Assembly: GCA_963976395.1 (NCBI GenBank)
Contig: CAXBLG010000043.1
Span: 1-26,558 of the forward strand
Source of the DNA: UBA11612 sp963976395
GTDB lineage: Bacteria > Pseudomonadota > Alphaproteobacteria > Rhodospirillales > Rhodospirillaceae
Length of the DNA stretch: 26,558 bases
Direction of reading: 5' to 3'
Within the stretch, counting starts at the first letter, position 1. Every line of letters starts with the position of its first letter. Shown here piece after piece: positions 1-8,183 of this stretch. A model generated the notes under the pieces. It worked only from the letters and a program-made list of their open reading frames with translations, was not told where the DNA came from and searched no databases. The position numbers and the translations under genes were made by a program.

Positions 1-411
1 GACCCCGACATCTTCGCGGCAGGCGATTGCACCAATCATCCTAATGCCATTCTCGGTGGTCGTTTGCGCCTAGAATCAGTTCCCAATGCTCTTGCTCAAG
101 GAAAGACTGCGGCCTTAGCAGCTCTGGACAGACCCGAGCCTTACGCCGAAGTTCCATGGTTCTGGTCTGATCAATACGATCTCAAGCTCCAGATGACCGG
201 ACTGTCTAATCCCGGCGACCACATTGTTATTCGTGGCAACATGGCCGAGCGCCGGTTTTCGGCCTGCTACCTCCGTGAGGGAGTGCTGGTCGCCTGCCAG
301 GCCGTAAATGCCGTAAAAGACTTCATTCAGTCCAAAAAACTGATCGGTGCACGCGCGAAACCTGACCCAACACGTTTGGCGGATGCGTCTATCGCATTGA
401 AAGATATGTAG
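1..411 (+). CDS. Ferredoxin reductase-type FAD oxidoreductase, C-terminal part (5' end outside window)
   Basis: This is the last 136 codons of an NAD(P)H-dependent flavoprotein that passes electrons to a [2Fe-2S] ferredoxin, usually for a cytochrome P450 or a dioxygenase. The reading frame is open from base 1. It begins with the FAD-contacting motif DPDIFAAGDC, followed by RLRLESVPNALAQGKTAA. It then enters the reductase C-terminal domain, whose hallmark PWFWSDQYDLKLQ is present. This pattern fits the rhodocoxin/putidaredoxin reductase family. The stop is at 409-411. The N-terminal FAD and NAD domains lie upstream, so the start and the full operon cannot be seen. A P450 lies about 7.8 kb downstream and could be a partner, but no ferredoxin gene is visible and the link is inference. 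Confidence 0.87.
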   Translation, partial: DPDIFAAGDCTNHPNAILGGRLRLESVPNALAQGKTAALAALDRPEPYAEVPWFWSDQYDLKLQMTGLSNPGDHIVIRGNMAERRFSACYLREGVLVACQAVNAVKDFIQSKKLIGARAKPDPTRLADASIALKDM

Positions 412-794
412 TTATTGAGGAAGCGAGAAAAAGTTGGCATTAAGGGTTGCACTCGGTAGCTGCTCTTTGAGAGTCTAGAGGGGCAAATAGCGGACGCATA
501 CGAGGCGGAACATGGACGAGATCAAGGGAATTTCAGGCGAGTTGCCGGGCGCTTTTCAGCAGACCCCGACGACGCGCGTGCATACTCAAGACTTGCCACA
601 AGACCCCAACCCACCGCCACCGCCGCAACCTTCAGCGGCGAAACAGGTGGGTGAACAAAGCCCGCACCCCCACCGCGGACAGAATCTGAATACCGTCGTC
701 TAATCCCTAACTTACATCCATACCGCGCCGGGGTTTGCGCCAAGACCCTGATCGGATATGAAAGGGCCACCTAGCGCGTCGTTTGCAGGGGTCT
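412..794. other. Interval between the reductase gene and matB
   Basis: This 383-base stretch has no confidently assigned gene. It contains one small plus-strand ORF at 512-703, listed separately. I see no tRNA and no strong terminator hairpin directly after the reductase stop. An antisense ORF at 522-770 resembles no known protein. The matB ribosome-binding site is at the right edge. Confidence 0.5.
512..703 (+). CDS. Possible small proline-rich protein, 63 aa
   Basis: I do not recognise this protein. The ATG at 512 follows a purine-rich GAGGCGGA (502-509), which could serve as a ribosome-binding site. The product is hydrophilic, with no signal peptide or membrane segment. It has a central run of five prolines inside a Pro/Gln/Asn-rich segment at about residues 28-42, and a His/Pro-rich tail. 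Such composition can also arise by chance in GC-rich DNA. An ORF on the opposite strand covers the same bases, which lowers confidence. If real, it is probably a disordered peptide of unknown role lying between the reductase gene and matB. Confidence 0.3.
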   Translation: MDEIKGISGELPGAFQQTPTTRVHTQDLPQDPNPPPPPQPSAAKQVGEQSPHPHRGQNLNTVV

Positions 795-2345
795 ATGTCC
801 GAACAATCCTCACACAATTTATTTGATCTTTTCTGCAGCCGATTTCCGACCGACGGAGCAACGCCATTCCTTAGAGTCAACGGCGGCCCCACCTACAGCT
901 ACGACGACTTGAATCGTATTTCAGCGCAATACGCCAATGTCCTAGTTTCCCGTGGCTTAAAGCCAGACGACCGCGTCGCGGTACAGATCGAAAAATCGCC
1001 TGAAGGTGTTTTTCTGTACCTCGCCTGCCTGCGCGCGGGCGCCGTCTTCCTACCGCTCAACACCGCGTATAAGGCAGACGAGCTTGACTACTTTTTAGGG
1101 GACGCCGAGCCGGTCATCGTTGTTGGCGACCCCGCTTTAAGCGCCCTTGCCGATCTCTGCGCCGAACGAAAAATTCCGCACTTTCTAACTCTAGACGCCA
1201 CTGGCGCCGGTACGTTGACTGATCAAAGCCGCGATGCAATGCCGACCTTTACGACAGCGCCGCGCGCCGAGTCTGATTTAGCCGCCATCCTGTATTCATC
1301 CGGAACAACGGGGCGACCGAAGGGCGTAATGTTGAGCCATGCGAACCTGGCAGCAAATGCAACAGCCCTACATCAGGTTTGGCATTTCGCGCCCGACGAT
1401 GTGCTTTTGCACACCCTGCCCATATTTCACACTCACGGCCTGTTCGTTGCGCTCAACACTGTATTGCTCAACGGCACCGGAATGATTTTTCATGCCAAAT
1501 TCAACGCCGAATCTGTCCTCGCTGACCTTCCGAGCTCAACGGTATTCATGGGCGTGCCCACGTATTATGTACGGCTGCTGGCAAACTCAAATTTCACGAA
1601 AGAAGCATGCCGGACGATTCGCTTATTTCTGAGTGGGTCCGCGCCTTTATTGGACGAAACCGCGCGCGCTTTTCAGGCGAGAACCGGACATCAGATTGTC
1701 GAGCGCTACGGAATGACCGAAGCGGGTATCATCACGAGCGCCGCAGTGGATAAACCTCGCAGCGCCGGCGATGTCGGGTGGCCACTACCTGGCGTAAGTC
1801 TGCGAATCGCAAACAATGATAATAAAGAGCTTCCGCGCGGCGAGACCGGGGAAATTCAAATTAAAGGTCCGGGACTTTTTAAAGGCTATTGGCGCAAACC
1901 GGAAAAGACGTCGGAGGATTTTACAACCGACGGATTCTTTAAAACCGGCGACCTTGCGCGCCTAGATGAAAACGGCATGGTCGCCATTGTCGGGCGCGCC
2001 AAGGACATGATGATTTGCGGCGGCTTTAACGTATACCCCAAAGAAATTGAAACGATCATCGACGGCCTGTCCGGTGTGATCGAATCAGCCGTTGTCGGCA
2101 TGCCGCACCCGGACTTCGGTGAATCCGGCTTGGCCGTTATAACTCTGACCCCGGGCACTTCAGCCCTAAGCACTGAAGACCTTCGCGACATACTAAAAAA
2201 AGACCTAGCCAATTACAAAATCCCCAAGCTGCTCGTGATAGCGGATGAGTTGCCGCGCAATGCCATGGGTAAAGTGCAAAAAAACGTATTACGCACCATT
2301 TATAAATCGCAGTGGGAAGCATCGCTCAAAACGAGCCGGCCCTAG
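795..2345 (+). CDS. matB: Malonyl-CoA synthetase (acyl-adenylating, MatB type)
   Basis: A 516-aa member of the ANL superfamily of adenylate-forming enzymes. It should convert malonate or methylmalonate, ATP and CoA to the CoA thioester in the cytoplasm. Core motifs are complete: the phosphate loop YSSGTTGRPKG (167-177), ERYGMTE (303-309), TGDLARLDE (384-392), the hinge region GRAKDMMICGGFNVYPKEIE (400-419), and the catalytic lysine in PRNAMGKVQKN (Lys493). The segments LPLNTAYKADELDYF, LPIFHTHGLFVA and GVPTYYVRLL closely follow the Rhodopseudomonas MatB pattern as I recall it. I chose the ATG at 795, preceded by GCAGGGG, over an in-frame TTG at 783. The fadE-like gene follows 98 bases downstream on the same strand. 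Malonyl-CoA specificity is inferred from family resemblance; another short carboxyacyl substrate is possible. Confidence 0.88.
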   Translation: MSEQSSHNLFDLFCSRFPTDGATPFLRVNGGPTYSYDDLNRISAQYANVLVSRGLKPDDRVAVQIEKSPEGVFLYLACLRAGAVFLPLNTAYKADELDYFLGDAEPVIVVGDPALSALADLCAERKIPHFLTLDATGAGTLTDQSRDAMPTFTTAPRAESDLAAILYSSGTTGRPKGVMLSHANLAANATALHQVWHFAPDDVLLHTLPIFHTHGLFVALNTVLLNGTGMIFHAKFNAESVLADLPSSTVFMGVPTYYVRLLANSNFTKEACRTIRLFLSGSAPLLDETARAFQARTGHQIVERYGMTEAGIITSAAVDKPRSAGDVGWPLPGVSLRIANNDNKELPRGETGEIQIKGPGLFKGYWRKPEKTSEDFTTDGFFKTGDLARLDENGMVAIVGRAKDMMICGGFNVYPKEIETIIDGLSGVIESAVVGMPHPDFGESGLAVITLTPGTSALSTEDLRDILKKDLANYKIPKLLVIADELPRNAMGKVQKNVLRTIYKSQWEASLKTSRP

Positions 2346-2443
2346 CCTATACAGCCGCGCTTTTTTACTCTGGTACTCCCACCCCCGCCCGCGTGATAGA
2401 CTGAAGCCACAGGAAAGCGAATTTCACTGCGGAGTGTAACGCC

Positions 2444-4729
2444 ATGACCGACGCGCAAGACAAGCCCGAGACAAAACCGCGCAGAGACTGGCATACGTGG
2501 CGACGGGAAACGCTGACCCGTCCGTTGCTCGCTTGGTACAAAAAACGCCTACCGCCCATGTCCGACACAGAGCGCGAAGCTCTTGAAGCGGGGACGGTAT
2601 GGTGGGACGCAGCCTTATTCACCGGCAAACCGGACTGGCGGCAACTTCTTGGCGCGCCAAAAGCAGGAGTGTCTGAGGAAGAGCAAGCTTTCCTGGACGG
2701 ACCAGTCGAAGAATTTTGCGCCATGCTGGACGATTGGCGCATTGAAAACGAGTGGCACGACCTGCCGCCGGAAGCCTGGGAATTTATAAAAACGCATCGC
2801 TTTTTTGGGATGATAATTCCCAAAGAACACGGTGGGTTAGGGTTCTCCGCCCAAGCTCACTCTGCTGTGGTGTCGAAAGTCTCCACCCGAAGCATAACTG
2901 CGGCCGTGACCATTATGGTGCCCAACTCGCTCGGCCCGGCCGAGTTGCTGCTGCATTACGGCACCGACAAACAAAAATCCCATTACCTGCCGCGTCTCGC
3001 AACCGGCGAAGATATTCCCTGCTTTGCCTTAACCGGACCCGAAGCGGGATCGGACGCGTCCGGCATGCCCGATGTCGGCGTTGTCTGTCGCGGCACGTTT
3101 GAAGGTCAAGAAGTCTTGGGCCTGCGTGTGACGTGGTCGAAGCGCTATATCACCCTTGGACCTGTGGCGACTGTCATGGGTCTCGCGTTTCGTGTCCTTG
3201 ATCCAGATCATTTGCTGGGCGAAGCAGACGAACACGGCATTACCGTTGCGCTGGTGCCGACCCATACACCGGGCGTTGAGATCGGGCGGCGTCATCTGCC
3301 CGCCCATCAAGCGTTCATGAACGGACCCAACAGCGGCAAAGACGTTTTCATTCCCATGGACTGGATCATCGGCGGGCAAGAGCGCATCGGCCAGGGCTGG
3401 CGTATGCTTATGGAAAGCCTCGCCGCCGGACGCGGCATTTCACTGCCCGCTTTATCGACAGGCGGCGTAAAGTTGGCTGCGCGCACCACCGGCGCCTATG
3501 GGCGCGTCCGCAAACAGTTTGGGCTCTCGGTCGGTAAGTTTGAGGGTGTGCAGGAGGCCTTGGGTCGTATCGCCGGCTATGCATATTTGATGGAGTCCAT
3601 GCGCCGACTGACGGCCGTAGCCGTCGATATGGGAGAAAAACCCTCGGTGCTGTCGGCCATCGCCAAATCTCACGCTACGGACATGATGCGGCAAGCCATA
3701 AACGACGCCATGGACATTCATGGCGGTAAGGCGATTTGTGATGGGCCGCGCAATTATCTCGCCAATGTGTACCACGCCATGCCGGTGAGCATTACCGTGG
3801 AAGGCGCGAATATCTTAACACGCAACCTGATCATTTTTGGCCAGGGCGCGATTCGTTGTCATCCATATCTCTACAAAGAGATGAGCGCAGCCCATGACCC
3901 CGATGCAAAGAAAAGTCTCGATGTTTTCGACGGACTGATATGGAAGCATGCCGGACATCAATTGCTCACCCTTGGCCGGTCTTTGATCCACAACTTGACG
4001 TTCGGCTGGTTTGCATCCGCACCGGATGCCGGCAAAGCGACACGTCATTATCGCCAACTTTCTAGGTACAGCGCCTCCTTCGCGTTACTCGCGGAAATTT
4101 CATTGGTGCTCCTAGGCGGCGGACTAAAGCGCAAAGAAAACATCTCGGCACGACTCGGTGATGCTTTGTCGCACCTTTATATTCTAAGCACCGCTCTCAA
4201 ACGATTTGAAGACGACGGCCGGCCCGCCGGAGACCTTCCGCTGCTGAATTGGAGCGCCTGCCACAGCTTCCATCAAATCCAAACGGCTTTAGACGGCGTA
4301 CTCGCCAATTTTCCGAACCGGCCCCTGGCGTGGTTATTGCGTCTTTTTGTGTTTCCCTTAGGACGCCATCGTCGGCCACCGAATGACACGCTGACCGGAA
4401 ACATCGCCGATCTTCTACTAACGCCTTCGGAGGTCCGCGACCGCCTAACCGCCGGCATTTACATCGGACCAGCCGATCAACCCGTGGGCCAGCTTGATGC
4501 CGCATTGAAGGCGGTGTTGGACGCGGATGTCATTTCTGTACGCATGCGCCGCGCGGATGTAAGCGATCCGTCTGAGGCTGTGACCAAAAAGATTATCAGC
4601 GAATCGGAAAAAGAAACGCTGGACCGCGCAATCTCGTTGACACGCGAGGTCATTGCCGTCGATGACTTCGAGCCCGAGGGTATCTCACCGCTTTGGAACA
4701 AACCACGCGCAGGCACCACGGCGTCATAG
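2444..4729 (+). CDS. fadE: FadE-type acyl-CoA dehydrogenase, 761 aa
   Basis: This FAD-dependent enzyme catalyses the first oxidation of fatty acid beta-oxidation, acyl-CoA to trans-2-enoyl-CoA. It is the large proteobacterial FadE type: an N-terminal extension, an acyl-CoA dehydrogenase core, then a DUF1974-like C-terminal region. The blocks CFALTGPEAGSDA, TWSKRYITLGPVATV, AFMNGPNSGKDVFIP, AGRGISLPAL and VEGANILTRNLIIFGQGAIR match E. coli FadE nearly word for word as recalled. Glu453 in TVEGAN is the likely catalytic base. E. coli FadE is about 814 aa and starts with hydrophobic segments. Here the start is hydrophilic (MTDAQDKPETKPRRDW), so a membrane anchor appears absent. The ATG at 2444 follows GGAG (2431-2434). 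The SLC12-like gene begins 28 bases after the stop and may be cotranscribed. Confidence 0.93.
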   Translation: MTDAQDKPETKPRRDWHTWRRETLTRPLLAWYKKRLPPMSDTEREALEAGTVWWDAALFTGKPDWRQLLGAPKAGVSEEEQAFLDGPVEEFCAMLDDWRIENEWHDLPPEAWEFIKTHRFFGMIIPKEHGGLGFSAQAHSAVVSKVSTRSITAAVTIMVPNSLGPAELLLHYGTDKQKSHYLPRLATGEDIPCFALTGPEAGSDASGMPDVGVVCRGTFEGQEVLGLRVTWSKRYITLGPVATVMGLAFRVLDPDHLLGEADEHGITVALVPTHTPGVEIGRRHLPAHQAFMNGPNSGKDVFIPMDWIIGGQERIGQGWRMLMESLAAGRGISLPALSTGGVKLAARTTGAYGRVRKQFGLSVGKFEGVQEALGRIAGYAYLMESMRRLTAVAVDMGEKPSVLSAIAKSHATDMMRQAINDAMDIHGGKAICDGPRNYLANVYHAMPVSITVEGANILTRNLIIFGQGAIRCHPYLYKEMSAAHDPDAKKSLDVFDGLIWKHAGHQLLTLGRSLIHNLTFGWFASAPDAGKATRHYRQLSRYSASFALLAEISLVLLGGGLKRKENISARLGDALSHLYILSTALKRFEDDGRPAGDLPLLNWSACHSFHQIQTALDGVLANFPNRPLAWLLRLFVFPLGRHRRPPNDTLTGNIADLLLTPSEVRDRLTAGIYIGPADQPVGQLDAALKAVLDADVISVRMRRADVSDPSEAVTKKIISESEKETLDRAISLTREVIAVDDFEPEGISPLWNKPRAGTTAS

Positions 4730-4757
4730 GATCTCGTTCAGGACAGGAAATTGTTAA

Positions 4758-7334
4758 ATGGCCGAAGGGTCCAAACAAGGCAATCTCGGTACTTTTACAG
4801 GTGTGTTCACACCGAGCATCCTGACGATTCTCGGTATCATCTTATTTTTGCGCATAGCTTATGTGGTGGGCTCGGCGGGCATTCTCATGGCTTTGCTGAT
4901 CATTGTCGCCGCAAATGCTATATCGGTTCTCACCAGCTTTTCTGTTTCGGGGATTGCCACCAATCTACGGGTTAAGGGCGGCGGCGATTACTATCTGATC
5001 TCTCGCACTCTCGGACCTGAGTTCGGCGGGGCGATTGGCTTGGTTCTTTTTCTCGCGCAATCAATTTCCATCGGATTCTATTGCATAGGCTTTGCCGAGG
5101 CCGCTGCGGCGCTGGCCGGTACGCAGAACCCCATTCTCATCAGACTGATCGCCATTGCGGCGGTCTCCCTTCTTTTCTTCTTTGCTTGGCAGGGCACCGA
5201 TTGGGCCTCGCGGTTTCAATACATTGTTATGGCGCTCATTATCGCGGCCCTGGGCTCGGTGACTTTTGGCGTTCTTGACCGCTGGGACACCGAACTTCTG
5301 CAAAGCAACTTGTACGCGCCGACCGATGGACCTCCATTTTGGCTGATCTTTGCCGTGTTCTTTCCGGCGGTCACCGGCTTCACCCAAGGCGTCAGCATGT
5401 CCGGCGACCTCAAAGATCCAAGTAAAAGCATCCCCCGCGGCACTTTTCTGGCGGTCGCCATTTCATTTGTCGTCTATGTGGCCGTCGCCATTGCTCTGGG
5501 TGGATCGCTGCCGGGCGCGACGTTAAGCAGCGACAACAGTGCGTTGAAAATCGCGTCGGCCTGGGGTCCGTTGATTGACGCGGGCGTTTTCGCGGCAACT
5601 TTGTCGTCGGCCCTCGCCTCATTCTTAGGCGCGCCTCGTATTCTTCAATCGCTGGCGAAGGATCGGATTTTCCCGGCGCTTCAGATTTTTTCCACCGGTA
5701 GCGGCGAGTCCGACAACCCGCGCCGCGCTGTAATTCTATCCGGCTTCATTGCGGTTTTGATCATCGGCATCGGCGAGTTGAACCTCGTCGCATCGATCGT
5801 TTCGATGTTTTTTCTGCTGTCTTACGGCCTGCTGAACTACGCAACATACTATGAGGCTCGGAGCAAAAGTCCGTCGTTCCGCCCTACGTTTGCCTTCTAC
5901 AACTCTCGCCTCAGTCTACTCGGCGGGTTGGCCTGCCTCGGCGCCATGCTTGCCATTGACGCCGCATCAGCGGTTGTCGCCATTGTCATTATCCTTGGTG
6001 TTTTTCAGTACGTGCGTGCTCAAGCTATCCCTGCCAGGTGGGCCGATAGCCGCCGTTCCTACCACCTTCAGCAAGTCCGCGATCACCTACTGGCGGCTGC
6101 GTCCGAAACCGAGCATCCGCGCGACTGGCGTCCGCAGCTTTTGGCGTTTTCCGATGATGCCGACCGCCGAGAACAGATTCTAAAATTTGCTTCGTGGGTT
6201 GAAGGCGGCAGCGGAATCACCACTGTGGTCAAAGTCATCGAGAGCGAACGCGAGGATGTGGTCGAGGCCAGAGCACAAGCTTTCGAAGATCTGCGCAAAG
6301 AATTATCGGGCCGAGGCTTCACCGCATTTCCCTTGGTGATTTCCACGAATAACTTTGACGATGCCATTGCCACAACAATTCAAGCGGCCGGCATAGGACC
6401 AATTCACGGGAATACCGTGATCGTGAACTGGCGCAAAGGCATGCCCGCTTACATGGGTGGACTGGGCGACAGACGCTACAGCCATAACTTACGAACGACC
6501 TTCAGATTAGGCTGCAATCTTTTAGTTCTGGATGCCAATCCAGCGGAATGGGAAGCCCTCAACGACACGCCTAAGAAGAAGCGTCGCATCGACATCTGGT
6601 GGGTCTATAACAAGACCGGCGATCTTATGCTGCTTCTTGCTCATCTGATGACCCGCACCGACGCTTGGGAAGGTGCAAAAATTCGCGTTCTTATATCCCT
6701 TACTGGCGAGAAGACCGAAGCACGTTTCGCTGAGATGAAAAATGAGATCGAAGAATTTCGTATAGACGCCGAGATCATCTCTGTCGGTGAAGCGAGCAAA
6801 GATACTGTTTGCGCGAAGTCTCGCGATGCAAGCGTAGTATTTCTACCGTTCACCATCCGCGGCGGACGGTTTTTCCATCCGTTTGGCGGCGAGGTCGGCG
6901 AACTCATCGATAGATTGCCGATTGTACTGCTGACTCTGGCGTCTCAAGACGTCGCGCTTGACGCTGATCCAGACGAAGGGGAAGCCGGGGAAATCGCCGC
7001 TGCGACGGATGCCTTATCTGACTCGGCCCGCGAAATTGAGCGGGTACGAAAAGAAATCAAAAAGACAAGAAGCCGACTCACAGATATCGATCAATTCCTG
7101 TCCGAGAAAAAAGATGATCCGGACACTGAGGAGCAAACCTATCTTAAGATGGAAGCTGAACGCGCCGAAGCAAAAACCCAGCTATCAGACCTAGTAAGTC
7201 GACTGGCGCCACAGCGAGAGAAAATGCTTCAGGCTGAAAAACGCCTCATAGAACTCGGCATTGGAGGCGATGAAGAATATAGTACCGATGGTGAAAACAA
7301 AAACAGCGGTCAGACGGCGAAGTCGGGAAAATAG
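4758..7334 (+). CDS. SLC12-like cation-chloride cotransporter/amino acid permease family protein, 858 aa
   Basis: A large polytopic inner-membrane transporter of the APC superfamily. The start of its first membrane segment, TGVFTPSILTILGIILFLRI followed by AYVVGSAG, is the signature of cation-chloride cotransporters (NKCC/KCC, SLC12). About twelve hydrophobic segments fill residues 15-430. They include GGGDYYLISRTLGPEFGGAIG and FFPAVTGFTQGVSMSGDLKD, both typical of the family. The cytoplasmic half has the SLC12 C-terminal motif WRPQLLAFS and alternating strands and helices. It ends with a charged, probably coiled-coil segment (about 755-833) and a hydrophilic tail. The ATG at 4758 follows AGGACAGGAAA. 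Transported ions cannot be read from the sequence. The 3' end overlaps the convergent GST gene by 25 bases. Confidence 0.88.
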   Translation: MAEGSKQGNLGTFTGVFTPSILTILGIILFLRIAYVVGSAGILMALLIIVAANAISVLTSFSVSGIATNLRVKGGGDYYLISRTLGPEFGGAIGLVLFLAQSISIGFYCIGFAEAAAALAGTQNPILIRLIAIAAVSLLFFFAWQGTDWASRFQYIVMALIIAALGSVTFGVLDRWDTELLQSNLYAPTDGPPFWLIFAVFFPAVTGFTQGVSMSGDLKDPSKSIPRGTFLAVAISFVVYVAVAIALGGSLPGATLSSDNSALKIASAWGPLIDAGVFAATLSSALASFLGAPRILQSLAKDRIFPALQIFSTGSGESDNPRRAVILSGFIAVLIIGIGELNLVASIVSMFFLLSYGLLNYATYYEARSKSPSFRPTFAFYNSRLSLLGGLACLGAMLAIDAASAVVAIVIILGVFQYVRAQAIPARWADSRRSYHLQQVRDHLLAAASETEHPRDWRPQLLAFSDDADRREQILKFASWVEGGSGITTVVKVIESEREDVVEARAQAFEDLRKELSGRGFTAFPLVISTNNFDDAIATTIQAAGIGPIHGNTVIVNWRKGMPAYMGGLGDRRYSHNLRTTFRLGCNLLVLDANPAEWEALNDTPKKKRRIDIWWVYNKTGDLMLLLAHLMTRTDAWEGAKIRVLISLTGEKTEARFAEMKNEIEEFRIDAEIISVGEASKDTVCAKSRDASVVFLPFTIRGGRFFHPFGGEVGELIDRLPIVLLTLASQDVALDADPDEGEAGEIAAATDALSDSAREIERVRKEIKKTRSRLTDIDQFLSEKKDDPDTEEQTYLKMEAERAEAKTQLSDLVSRLAPQREKMLQAEKRLIELGIGGDEEYSTDGENKNSGQTAKSGK

Positions 7335-8029
7335 CGCACGATCATACGGTCGAAATGCGACACAAGATTGCCATGCTTGAGCGCGGCGGCCTTTAACGGA
7401 TTGCTCCAGGGCGTGCGAATGATTGTGCCCACAAACGCGTAAAGGCATGCATCAATCACGGTCGGCGTCTCACCAAAACCCCAAGCGCGATTGCCCAGCC
7501 AGTGCGCCAGAGCCTGTACATCAGAAATACCTATTTTCCAGATCACGTCAGGTGGGTGCCGCCCAAGACCTTGGGTGCGCAGAGACTTCATCAGTCCCCG
7601 TTCGGTCTGCCGAGCGATGAGCGGCATAAGAATCTTAGGGGCGCCTATCAGATCATCTAGATGGGGCCGCCAATCAGCGCGCGTTTTGGGGTCAACCCAT
7701 CTCATGTAAACAATGACCCAGTATAGGTGCTCTTCCAGGAGGCGTTGCAGAGCAAGCGATTCGGCCCGCTGCGCTAAGGTCAGTCGCCCGTCCACCAGGT
7801 GCCCCCTGGTCTGTTCCAAATGATTGATGATCAATCCCGAGTCCGCAAGCAAACGTCCGTCTTCTTCGATATAGGGTGCCTTGCCGGTGGGAGAGGTGGA
7901 CCTTCCTTTCAAAATCGAAACCACGTGCTCAATTTTCGCCATCCGCAGATACGTTTCGAGTTTTACGCAAAAGGGACTGGCGCTCGGCAGGTCGAATAAC
8001 GGCTTATACTGGTAGAGCGTGATGGTCAT
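7310..8029 (-). CDS. Glutathione S-transferase family protein, metaxin/FAX-like, 239 aa
   Basis: A two-domain GST-fold protein. The N-terminal thioredoxin-like part begins ITLYQYKPLFDLPSASPFCV, with a Ser/Cys region where GSTs bind the glutathione thiol. It continues with GKAPYIEEDGRLLADSGLII, containing the cis-proline and the Asp-Ser pair that contacts glutathione. The C-terminal helical part has LGNRAWGFGETPTVIDACLYAFVG, typical of the metaxin/failed-axon-connections (GST_N_4/GST_C_6) branch. The enzymatic substrate is unknown and many members of this branch lack a proven activity. The ATG is at 8029. The gene is divergent from the P450 and convergent with the SLC12-like gene, whose last 25 bases it overlaps, so it is its own transcription unit. 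Confidence 0.85.
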   Translation of the reverse strand: MTITLYQYKPLFDLPSASPFCVKLETYLRMAKIEHVVSILKGRSTSPTGKAPYIEEDGRLLADSGLIINHLEQTRGHLVDGRLTLAQRAESLALQRLLEEHLYWVIVYMRWVDPKTRADWRPHLDDLIGAPKILMPLIARQTERGLMKSLRTQGLGRHPPDVIWKIGISDVQALAHWLGNRAWGFGETPTVIDACLYAFVGTIIRTPWSNPLKAAALKHGNLVSHFDRMIVRYFPDFAV

Positions 8030-8122
8030 TAAAATGGCCGACTAACAATTCAAATGGAATCAATGCACAAAAAACATATGCCTAACGACGATCCTAAACT
8101 TTAGTTTGTGCTGGCACCACAC

Positions 8123-8151
8123 TTGGCACTGAGAAAGCGGACTTCTAAAAT
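8123..8151 (+). promoter_or_regulatory. Sigma70-like promoter for the P450 gene
   Basis: A TTGGCA at 8123-8128 and a TAAAAT at 8146-8151 are separated by 17 bases. Each differs from the sigma70 consensus at one position. The predicted transcription start lies about 25 bases before the ATG at 8184, in an AT-rich stretch. The -35 sequence is part of a duplicated TGGCAC (8112-8117 and 8124-8129). That also resembles half of a sigma54 site, but the matching -12 element is poor. Confidence 0.55.
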
Positions 8152-8183
8152 ATCTTTATACATTTTATCACTGGTTGATTCTC

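Noticed and set aside
522..770. Minus-strand ORF of 82 codons
   Set aside because: No recognisable features; it competes with the plus-strand proline-rich ORF and both may be chance.
2334..2368. Terminator-like CGGC/GCCG with a T run after matB
   Set aside because: The stem is only four base pairs around a 13-base loop; too weak to call.
8112..8138. Sigma54-like TGGCAC with GG-N10-GC spacing upstream of the P450
   Set aside because: The -12 element reads AAGC instead of TTGC, while a sigma70-like pair fits the same place better.
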